Shown here piece by piece: positions 1 through 9,200 of a stretch of 64,000 bases of DNA; the first letter of the stretch is position 1; the number at the start of each line of letters is the position of its first letter. A program made the translations under genes and the position numbers. The DNA comes from Rattus norvegicus (taxonomy: Eukaryota; Chordata; Mammalia; Rodentia; Muridae). The stretch spans positions 42,221,439 to 42,285,438 of the forward strand of contig NC_086034.1 in the NCBI RefSeq assembly GCF_036323735.1, read 5' to 3'. Under the pieces are notes generated by a model. It saw nothing but the letters and a program-made list of their open reading frames with translations. It had not been told where the DNA came from and did no database searches.

Positions 1-12
1 GAGTAACATGGT

Positions 13-105
13 GAATTCGGTTAGTTTCCAATAGGCCGCAGTAGTAATAAGTGGACTGTTCGGGATATAGAAAAATTTTCACGAATGGACTCAAAATTTC
101 TAGGC
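13..105 (+). repeat. Internal subrepeat s1 of the monomer (93 bp)
   Basis: First quarter of the monomer, shown in monomer 1. It begins GAATTCGGTTAGTTTCCAAT, matching the heads of s2-s4, and shares GTAATAAG with s3. It contains the longest A/T tract of the monomer (five A then four T, positions 71-79). Type-marker positions here are 25, 27, 41, 82, 83, 85, 87 and 90. Positions 42-81 carry no marker shared between copies. Confidence 0.88.
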
Positions 106-197
106 GAATACAGTGAGTTCCCAATGGGACATGCTTGTATGAGTGTACTTTTCAATATGTAACAACATTTTACGAAACGGACTCTAAGTATCATGGT
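106..197 (+). repeat. Internal subrepeat s2 of the monomer (92 bp)
   Basis: Second quarter. The head is GAATACAGTGAGTTCCCAAT in types A and B, and GAATTCAG in all other types, where it becomes an EcoRI site. It shares GCTTGT and the ACATTTTA...AACGGA core with s3. This is the most variable quarter: markers at 110, 125, 127, 129, 139, 147, 166, 172, 173, 175 and 179 separate the variants. Confidence 0.88.
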
Positions 198-290
198 GAA
201 TTCAGTAGGTTCCCAATAGGATTCGCATGTAATAAGCTTGTTATTCAAGATAGAGCAACGTTTTAAGGAACGGAAACACTGTTTCTCTGT
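198..290 (+). repeat. Internal subrepeat s3 of the monomer (93 bp)
   Basis: Third quarter. The head is GAATTCAGTAGGTTCCCAAT; it contains the HindIII site and a CGTTTTAAGGAACGGA core aligned with ACATTTTA...AACGGA of s2. Markers at 198 (G or T) and 225 (G or A) are the main shared variation; positions 226-281 have only private changes. Confidence 0.88.
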
Positions 291-382
291 GAATTCAGTT
301 AGTTCCCAGTAGCAGGCTCTTGTAATATGCGTACTTCTAAAGATTTATCAAAATTTGGAGTGCCGAATCTGAGTAACATGGT
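291..382 (+). repeat. Internal subrepeat s4 of the monomer (92 bp, runs into the next copy)
   Basis: Fourth quarter, ending at position 12 of the following monomer. The head is GAATTCAGTTAGTTCCCAGT. Head-to-head spacings of 93, 92, 93 and 92 bp sum to exactly 370. Tail markers lie at 318/319, 336, 339 (A, or T creating CTTAAG), 359 (A or T) and 364 (C or T). Tail markers travel with the type of the next monomer: CTTAAG with A359 usually precedes a B copy. Confidence 0.88.
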
Positions 383-740
383 GAATTCGGTTAGTTTCCA
401 ATAGGCCGCAGTAGTAATAAGTGGACTGTTCGGGATATAGAAAAATTTTCACGAATGGACTCAAAATTTCTAGGCGAATACAGTGAGTTCCCAATGGGAC
501 ATGCTTGTATGAGTGTACTTTTCAATATGTAACAACATTTTAAGGAACGGACTCTAAGTATCATGGTGAATTCAGTAGGTTCCCAATAGGATTCGCATGT
601 AATAAGCTTGTTATTCAAGATAGAGCAACGTTTTAAGGAACGGAAACACTGATTCTCTGTGAATTCAGTTAGTTCCCAGTAGCAGGCTCTTGTAATATGC
701 GTACTTCTAAAGATTTATCAAAATTTGGTGTGCCGAATCT
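371..740 (+). repeat. Monomer type B (reference copy)
   Basis: Identical to A at most markers (A110, T125, A139, A147) but with A173 and G175. It is the only common type found from end to end of the window. The left copies that precede type C also carry A282 in the tail (e.g. 652, 2502, 6940). A sub-form with A36 in place of C (ATAGGACGCA) occurs at 22936, 25154, 25524 and 29221. Confidence 0.9.
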
Positions 741-1110
741 GAGTAACATTGTGAATTCGGTTAGATTCCAATAGGCCGCAATAGTAATAAGTGGACTGTT
801 CGGGATATAGAAAAATTTTCATGAATAGAATCAAAATTTCTAGGCGAATTCAGTGAGTTCCCAAAGGGACATGCTTGTGTGAGTGTGCTTTTCAATATGT
901 AACAACATTTTAAGGAACGGACTCTAAGTATCATGGTGAATTCAGTAGGTTCCCAATAGGATTCGCATGTAATAAGCTTGTTATTCAAGATAGAGCAACG
1001 TTTTAAGGAACGGAAACACTGTTTCTCTGTGAATTCAGTTAGTTCCCAGTAGCAGGCTCTTGTAATATGCGTACTTCTAAAGATTTATCAAAATTTGGAG
1101 TGCCGAATCT
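741..1110 (+). repeat. Monomer type C (reference copy)
   Basis: Markers: T10, A41, A90, T110, A125, G139, G147 and A173. Left-domain copies additionally have A25 and A87; these are lost to the right of about 21475, where C copies keep T25 and G87. Usually followed by D. Confidence 0.9.
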
Positions 1111-2960
1111 GAGTAACATGGTGAATTCGGTTAGTTTCCAATAGGCCGCAGTAGTAATAAGTGGACTGTTCGGGATATAGAAAAATTTTCACGAATGGAC
1201 TCAAAATTTCTAGGCGAATACAGTGAGTTCCCAATGGGACATGCTTGTATGAGTGTACTTTTCAATATGTAACAACATTTTACGAAACGGACTCTAAGTA
1301 TCATGGTGAATTCAGTAGGTTCCCAATAGGATTCGCATGTAATAAGCTTGTTATTCAAGATAGAGCAACGTTTTAAGGAACGGAAACACTGTTTCTCTGT
1401 GAATTCAGTTAGTTCCCAGTAGCAGGCTCTTGTAATATGCGTACTTCTAAAGATTTATCAAAATTTGGAGTGCCGAATCTGAGTAACATGGTGAATTCGG
1501 TTAGTTTCCAATAGGCCGCAGTAGTAATAAGTGGACTGTTCGGGATATAGAAAAATTTTCACGAATGGACTCAAAATTTCTAGGCGAATACAGTGAGTTC
1601 CCAATGGGACATGCTTGTATGAGTGTACTTTTCAATATGTAACAACATTTTACGGAACAGACTCTAAGTATCATGGTGAATTCAGTAGGTTCCCAATAGG
1701 ATTCACATGTAATAAGCTTGTTATTCAAGATAGAGCAACGTTTTAAGGAACGGAAACACTGTTTCTCTGTGAATTCAGTTAGTTCCCAGTAGCAGGCTCT
1801 TGTAATATGCGTACTTCTAAAGATTTATCAAAATTTGGAGTGCCGAATCTGAGTAACATGGTGAATTCGGTTAGTTTCCAATAGGCCGCAGTAGTAATAA
1901 GTGGACTGTTCGGGATATAGAAAAATTTTCACGAATGGACTCAAAATTTCTAGGCGAATACAGTGAGTTCCCAATGGGACATGCTTGTATGAGTGTACTT
2001 TTCAATATGTAACAACATTTTACGAAACGGACTCTAAGTATCATGGTGAATTCAGTAGGTTCCCAATAGGATTCGCATGTAATAAGCTTGTTATTCAAGA
2101 TAGAGCAACGTTTTAAGGAACGGAAACACTGTTTCTCTGTGAATTCAGTTAGTTCCCAGTAGCAGGCTCTTGTAATATGCGTACTTCTAAAGATTTATCA
2201 AAATTTGGAGTGCCGAATCTGAGTAACATGGTGAATTCGGTTAGTTTCCAATAGGCCGCAGTAGTAATAAGTGGACTGTTCGGGATATAGAAAAATTTTC
2301 ACGAATGGACTCAAAATTTCTAGGCGAATACAGTGAGTTCCCAATGGGACATGCTTGTATGAGTGTACTTTTCAATATGTAACAACATTTTAAGGAACGG
2401 ACTCTAAGTATCATGGTGAATTCAGTAGGTTCCCAATAGGATTCGCATGTAATAAGCTTGTTATTCAAGATAGAGCAACGTTTTAAGGAACGGAAACACT
2501 GATTCTCTGTGAATTCAGTTAGTTCCCAGTAGCAGGCTCTTGTAATATGCGTACTTCTAAAGATTTATCAAAATTTGGTGTGCCGAATCTGAGTAACATT
2601 GTGAATTCGGTTAGATTCCAATAGGCCGCAATAGTAATAAGTGGACTGTTCGGGATATAGAAAAATTTTCATGAATAGAATCAAAATTTCTAGGCGAATT
2701 CAGTGAGTTCCCAAAGGGACATGCTTGTGTGAGTGTGCTTTTCAATATGTAACAACATTTTAAGGAACGGACTCTAAGTATCATGGTGAATTCAGTAGGT
2801 TCCCAATAGGATTCGCATGTAATAAGCTTGTTATTCAAGATAGAGCAACGTTTTAAGGAACGGAAACACTGTTTCTCTGTGAATTCAGTTAGTTCCCAGT
2901 AGCAGGCTCTTGTAATATGCGTACTTCTAAAGATTTATCAAAATTTGGTGTGCCGAATCT

Positions 2961-3330
2961 GAGTAACATGGTGAATTCGGTTAGTTTCCAATAGGCCGCA
3001 ATAGTAATAAGTGGACTGTTCGGGATATAGAAAAATTTTCACGAATGGAATCAAAATTTCTAGGCGAATTCAGTGAGTTCCCAAAGGGTCATGCTTGTGT
3101 GAGTGTGCTTTTCAATATGTAACAACATTTTAAGGAACGGACTCTAAGTATCATGGTTAATTCAGTAGGTTCCCAATAGGATTCGCATGTAATAAGCTTG
3201 TTATTCAAGATAGAGCAACGTTTTAAGGAACGGAAACACTGTTTCTCTGTGAATTCAGTTAGTTCCCAGTAGCAGGCTTTTGTAATATGCGTACTTCTAA
3301 AGATTTATCAAAATTTGGAGTGCCGAATCT
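2961..3330 (+). repeat. Monomer type D (reference copy; T129 variant)
   Basis: Like C but G10 and with a diagnostic T at position 129 (GGGTCAT instead of GGGACAT). There are 32 copies, starting at 2961, 4071, 9249, 10729, 15166, 18126, 21456, 24046, 26634, 29961, 31071, 31441, 34031, 35140, 35510, 37360, 37730, 40690, 41800, 43280, 44390, 46980, 48090, 48460, 50310, 51420, 51790, 53640, 56599, 57709, 61408 and 63628. T129 puts a TGA in the minus-strand open frame. Early copies have T198, most later copies G198. Confidence 0.93.
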
Positions 3331-3700
3331 GAGTAACATGGTGAATTCGGTTAGTTCCCAATAGGCCGCAGTAGTAATAAGTGGACTGTTCGGGATATAG
3401 AAAAATTTTCACGAATGGAATCAAAATTTCTAGGCGAATTCAGTGAGTTCCCAATGGGACATGCTTGTATGAGTGTGCTTTTCAATATGTAACAATATTT
3501 TCCGGAACGGACTCTAAGTATCATGGTGAATTCAGTAGGTTGCCAATAGGATTCGCATGTAATAAGCTTGTTATTCAAGATAGAGCAACGTTTTAAGGAA
3601 CGGAAACACTGATTCTCTGTGAATTCAGTTAGTTCCCAGTAGCAGGCTCTTGTAATATGCGTACTTCTAAAGATTTATCAAAATTTGGTGTGCCGAATCT
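3331..3700 (+). repeat. Hybrid E/B monomer (monomer 10), a crossover product
   Basis: The 5' part is the E sub-form with C172 and the private G212 (TTGCCAATAGG at 3540). The 3' part carries A282 (GATTCTCTG at 3611), which elsewhere in the left domain belongs to B copies preceding C. In copy 2 the same region has a full E (9619) followed by a full B (9989) and then C. The simplest reading is an in-register unequal crossover between 3542 and 3611 that removed exactly 370 bp. Confidence 0.75.
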
Positions 3701-4810
3701 GAGTAACATTGTGAATTCGGTTAGATTCCAATAGGCCGCAATAGTAATAAGTGGACTGTTCGGGATATAGAAAAATTTTCATGAATAGAATCAAAATTTC
3801 TAGGCGAATTCAGTGAGTTCCCAAAGGGACATGCTTGTGTGAGTGTGCTTTTCAATATGTAACAACATTTTAAGGAACGGACTCTAAGTATCATGGTGAA
3901 TTCAGTAGGTTCCCAATAGGATTCGCATGTAATAAGCTTGTTATTCAAGATAGAGCAACGTTTTAAGGAACGGAAACACTGTTTCTCTGTGAATTCAGTT
4001 AGTTCCCAGTAGCAGGCTCTTGTAATATGCGTACTTCTAAAGATTTATCAAAATTTGGTGTGCCGAATCTGAGTAACATGGTGAATTCGGTTAGTTTCCA
4101 ATAGGCCGCAATAGTAATAAGTGGACTGTTCGGGATATAGAAAAATTTTCACGAATGGAATCAAAATTTCTAGGCGAATTCAGTGAGTTCCCAAAGGGTC
4201 ATGCTTGTGTGAGTGTGCTTTTCAATATGTAACAACATTTTAAGGAACGGACTCTAAGTATCATGGTTAATTCAGTAGGTTCCCAATAGGATTCGCATGT
4301 AATAAGCTTGTTATTCAAGATAGAGCAACGTTTTAAGGAACGGAAACACTGTTTCTCTGTGAATTCAGTTAGTTCCCAGTAGCAGGCTTTTTTAATATGC
4401 GTACTTCTAAAGATTTATCAAAATTTGGAGTGCCGAATCTGAGTAACATGGTGAATTCGGTTAGTTCCCAATAGGCCGCAGTAGTAATAAGTGGACTGTT
4501 CGGGATATAGAAAAATTTTCACGAATGGAATCAAAATTTCTAGGCGAATTCAGTGAGTTCCCAATGAGACATGCTTGTATGAGTGTGCTTTTCAATATGT
4601 AACAATATTTTACGGAACGGACTCTAAGTATCATGGTGAATTCAGTAGGTTCCCAATAGGATTCACATGTAATAAGCTTGTTATTCAAGATAGAGCAACG
4701 TTTTAAGGAACGGAAACACTGTTTCTCTGTGAATTCAGTTAGTTCCCAGTAGCAGGCTCTTGTAATATGCGTACTTCTAAAGATTTATCAAAATTTGGTG
4801 TGCTGAATCT

Positions 4811-5180
4811 GAGTAACATGGTGAATTCGGTTAGTTTCCAATAGGCCGCAATAGTAATAAGTGGACTGTTCGGGATATAGAAAAATTTTCACGAATGGAC
4901 TCAAAATTTCTAGGCGAATTCAGTGAGTTCCCAAAGGGACATGCTTGTGTGAGTGTGCTTTTCAATATGTAACAACATTTTAAGGAACGGACTCTAAGTA
5001 TCATGGTTAATTCAGTAGGTTCCCAATAGGATTCGCATGTAATAAGCTTGTTATTCAAGATAGAGCAACGTTTTAAGGAACGGAAACACTGTTTCTCTGT
5101 GAATTCAGTTAGTTCCCAGTAGCAGGCTCTTGTAATATGCGTACTTCTAAAGATTTATCAAAATTTGGTGTGCCGAATCT
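4811..5180 (+). repeat. Monomer type F (reference copy)
   Basis: Markers: A41, C90, T110, A125, G139, A173 and T198. The preceding copy usually ends with T364 (TGCTGAATCT). Copies at 18866 and 28851 share a private A34 (ATAGACCGC), linking sites 10 kb apart. Confidence 0.85.
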
Positions 5181-5548
5181 GAGTAACATGGTGAATTCGG
5201 TTAGTTTCCAATAGGCCGCAATAGTAATAAGTGGACTGTTCGGGATATAGAAAAATTTTCACGAATGGAATCAAAATTTCTAGGCGAATTCAGTGAGTTC
5301 CCAAAGGGACATGCTTGTATGAGTGTGCTTTTCAATATGTAACAACATTTTACGGAACGGACTCTAAGTATCATGGTTAATTCAGTAGGTTCCCAATAGG
5401 ATTCGCATGTAATAAGCTTGTTATTCAAGATAGAGCAACGTTTTAAAGAACAAACACTGTTTCTCTGTGAATTCAGTTAGTTCCCAGTAGCAGGCTCTTG
5501 TAATATGCGTACTTCTTAAGATTTATCAAAATTTGGAGTGCCGAATCT
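5181..5548 (+). repeat. Monomer 15, type G with 2-bp deletion
   Basis: 368 bp long. The usual TTTTAAGGAACGGAAACACT is TTTTAAAGAACAAACACT at 5441. The identical lesion recurs at 12098, offset 6657 bp, showing the two copies descend from one duplication after the deletion arose. Confidence 0.9.
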
Positions 5549-6288
5549 GAGTAACATGGTGAATTCGGTTAGTTTCCAATAGGCCGCAGTAGTAATAAGT
5601 GGACTGTTCGGGATATAGAAAAATTTTCACGAATGGACTCAAAATTTCTAGGCGAATACAGTGAGTTCCCAATGGGACATGCTTGTATGAGTGTACTTTT
5701 CAATATGTAACAACATTTTAAGGAACGGACTCTAAGTATCATGGTGAATTCAGTAGGTTCCCAATAGGATTCGCATGTAATAAGCTTGTTATTCAAGATA
5801 GAGCAACGTTTTAAGGAACGGAAACACTGTTTCTCTGTGAATTCAGTTAGTTCCCAGTAGCAGGCCCTTGTAATATGCGTACTTCTAAAGATTTATCAAA
5901 ATTTGGTGTGCCGAATCTGAGTAACATGGTGAATTCGGTTAGTTCCCAATAGGCCGCAGTAGTAATAAGTGGACTGTTCGGGATATAGAAAAATTTTCAC
6001 GAATGGACTCAAAATTTCTAGGCGAATTCAGTGAGTTCCCAATGGGACATGCTTGTATGAGTGTGCTTTTCAATATGTAACAATATTTTACGGAACAGAC
6101 TCTAAGTATCATGGTGAATTCAGTAGGTTCCCAATAGGATTCACATGTAATAAGCTTGTTATTCAAGATAGAGCAACGTTTTAAGGAACGGAAACACTGT
6201 TTCTCTGTGAATTCAGTTAGTTCCCAGTAGCAGGCTCTTGTAATATGCGTACTTCTAAAGATTTATCAAAATTTGGAGTGCCGAATCT

Positions 6289-9200
6289 GAGTAACATGGT
6301 GAATTCGGTTAGTTTCCAATAGGCCGCAGTAGTAATAAGTGGACTGTTCGGGATATAGAAAAATTTTCACGAATGGACTCAAAATTTCTAGGCGAATACA
6401 GTGAGTTCCCAATGGGACATGCTTGTATGAGTGTACTTTTCAATATGTAACAACATTTTACGAAACGGACTCTAAGTATCATGGTGAATTCAGTAGGTTC
6501 CCAATAGGATTCGCATGTAATAAGCTTGTTATTCAAGATAGAGCAACGTTTTAAGGAACGGAAACACTGTTTCTCTGTGAATTCAGTTAGTTCCCAGTAG
6601 CAGGCTCTTGTAATATGCGTACTTCTAAAGATTTATCAAAATTTGGAGTGCCGAATCTGAGTAACATGGTGAATTCGGTTAGTTTCCAATAGGCCGCAGT
6701 AGTAATAAGTGGACTGTTCGGGATATAGAAAAATTTTCACGAATGGACTCAAAATTTCTAGGCGAATACAGTGAGTTCCCAATGGGACATGCTTGTATGA
6801 GTGTACTTTTCAATATGTAACAACATTTTAAGGAACGGACTCTAAGTATCATGGTGAATTCAGTAGGTTCCCAATAGGATTCGCATGTAATAAGCTTGTT
6901 ATTCAAGATAGAGCAACGTTTTAAGGAACGGAAACACTGATTCTCTGTGAATTCAGTTAGTTCCCAGTAGCAGGCTCTTGTAATATGCGTACTTCTAAAG
7001 ATTTATCAAAATTTGGTGTGCCGAATCTGAGTAACATTGTGAATTCGGTTAGATTCCAATAGGCCGCAATAGTAATAAGTGGACTGTTCGGGATATAGAA
7101 AAATTTTCATGAATAGAATCAAAATTTCTAGGCGAATTCAGTGAGTTCCCAAAGGGACATGCTTGTGTGAGTGTGCTTTTCAATATGTAACAACATTTTA
7201 AGGAACGGACTCTAAGTATCATGGTGAATTCAGTAGGTTCCCAATAGGATTCGCATGTAATAAGCTTGTTATTCAAGATAGAGCAACGTTTTAAGGAACG
7301 GAAACACTGTTTCTCTGTGAATTCAGTTAGTTCCCAGTAGCAGGCTCTTGTAATATGCGTACTTCTAAAGATTTATCAAAATTTGGAGTGCCGAATCTGA
7401 GTAACATGGTGAATTCGGTTAGTTTCCAATAGGCCGCAGTAGTAATAAGTGGACTGTTCGGGATATAGAAAAATTTTCACGAATGGACTCAAAATTTCTA
7501 GGCGAATACAGTGAGTTCCCAATGGGACATGCTTGTATGAGTGTACTTTTCAATATGTAACAACATTTTACGAAACGGACTCTAAGTATCATGGTGAATT
7601 CAGTAGGTTCCCAATAGGATTCGCATGTAATAAGCTTGTTATTCAAGATAGAGCAACGTTTTAAGGAACGGAAACACTGTTTCTCTGTGAATTCAGTTAG
7701 TTCCCAGTAGCAGGCTCTTGTAATATGCGTACTTCTAAAGATTTATCAAAATTTGGAGTGCCGAATCTGAGTAACATGGTGAATTCGGTTAGTTTCCAAT
7801 AGGCCGCAGTAGTAATAAGTGGACTGTTCGGGATATAGAAAAATTTTCACGAATGGACTCAAAATTTCTAGGCGAATACAGTGAGTTCCCAATGGGACAT
7901 GCTTGTATGAGTGTACTTTTCAATATGTAACAACATTTTACGGAACAGACTCTAAGTATCATGGTGAATTCAGTAGGTTCCCAATAGGATTCACATGTAA
8001 TAAGCTTGTTATTCAAGATAGAGCAACGTTTTAAGGAACGGAAACACTGTTTCTCTGTGAATTCAGTTAGTTCCCAGTAGCAGGCTCTTGTAATATGCGT
8101 ACTTCTAAAGATTTATCAAAATTTGGAGTGCCGAATCTGAGTAACATGGTGAATTCGGTTAGTTTCCAATAGGCCGCAGTAGTAATAAGTGGACTGTTCG
8201 GGATATAGAAAAATTTTCACGAATGGACTCAAAATTTCTAGGCGAATACAGTGAGTTCCCAATGGGACATGCTTGTATGAGTGTACTTTTCAATATGTAA
8301 CAACATTTTACGAAACGGACTCTAAGTATCATGGTGAATTCAGTAGGTTCCCAATAGGATTCGCATGTAATAAGCTTGTTATTCAAGATAGAGCAACGTT
8401 TTAAGGAACGGAAACACTGTTTCTCTGTGAATTCAGTTAGTTCCCAGTAGCAGGCTCTTGTAATATGCGTACTTCTAAAGATTTATCAAAATTTGGAGTG
8501 CCGAATCTGAGTAACATGGTGAATTCGGTTAGTTTCCAATAGGCCGCAGTAGTAATAAGTGGACTGTTCGGGATATAGAAAAATTTTCACGAATGGACTC
8601 AAAATTTCTAGGCGAATACAGTGAGTTCCCAATGGGACATGCTTGTATGAGTGTACTTTTCAATATGTAACAACATTTTAAGGAACGGACTCTAAGTATC
8701 ATGGTGAATTCAGTAGGTTCCCAATAGGATTCGCATGTAATAAGCTTGTTATTCAAGATAGAGCAACGTTTTAAGGAACGGAAACACTGATTCTCTGTGA
8801 ATTCAGTTAGTTCCCAGTAGCAGGCTCTTGTAATATGCGTACTTCTAAAGATTTATCAAAATTTGGTGTGCCGAATCTGAGTAACATTGTGAATTCGGTT
8901 AGATTCCAATAGGCCGCAATAGTAATAAGTGGACTGTTCGGGATATAGAAAAATTTTCATGAATAGAATCAAAATTTCTAGGCGAATTCAGTGAGTTCCC
9001 AAAGGGACATGCTTGTGTGAGTGTGCTTTTCAATATGTAACAACATTTTAAGGAACGGACTCTAAGTATCATGGTGAATTCAGTAGGTTCCCAATAGGAT
9101 TCGCATGTAATAAGCTTGTTATTCAAGATAGAGCAACGTTTTAAGGAACGGAAACACTGTTTCTCTGTGAATTCAGTTAGTTCCCAGTAGCAGGCTCTTG

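Larger units (their letters stand above)
1..370 (+). repeat. Monomer type A (reference copy)
   Basis: Markers: T27, G41, C90, A110, T125, A139, A147, C173 and A175, the last unique to this type. Type A starts at 1, 1111, 1851, 6289, 7399, 8139, 12946, 14056, 17016 and 20346 and is not seen to the right of 20715, so it is confined to the left third. An A-like form with G175 (A') starts at 1481, 7769 and 23676. Confidence 0.9.
1..6288 (+). repeat. Expanded left higher-order unit, copy 1 (17 monomers)
   Basis: Monomer order: A-B-C-A-A'-A-B-C-D-E-C-D-E-F-G-B-H. It is an expansion of the 9-mer A-B-C-D-E-F-G-B-H by internal reiteration of A-B-C and of C-D-E. Private markers shared with copy 2 include the TTTAAAGAACAAACACTG microdeletion at 5443 and a six-T run in the tail near 4387. 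It is one monomer shorter than copy 2, explained by the hybrid monomer at 3331. Confidence 0.88.

Noticed and set aside
60..76. CENP-B box candidate around TTCGGGATATAGAAA
   Set aside because: The TTCG start is present but the required CGGG half at the right spacing is absent; the match is not above chance.
196..203. TGAATTCA palindromes as operator sites
   Set aside because: The 8-bp palindrome is part of the 92-bp subrepeat head and recurs for that reason; there is no gene to regulate.
21..248. A 75-codon minus-strand open frame repeated in most monomers
   Set aside because: It starts at TTG with no ATG at that point, has no recognisable domain, and is broken by the same TGA in 32 type D copies and by frameshifts in others. 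Its recurrence follows from satellite homogenisation. Changes between copies do not favour silent sites.
234..250. Hairpin or terminator at GCTTGTTATTCAAG
   Set aside because: Only a 4-bp stem (CTTG/CAAG) with no following T run and no transcription unit to terminate.
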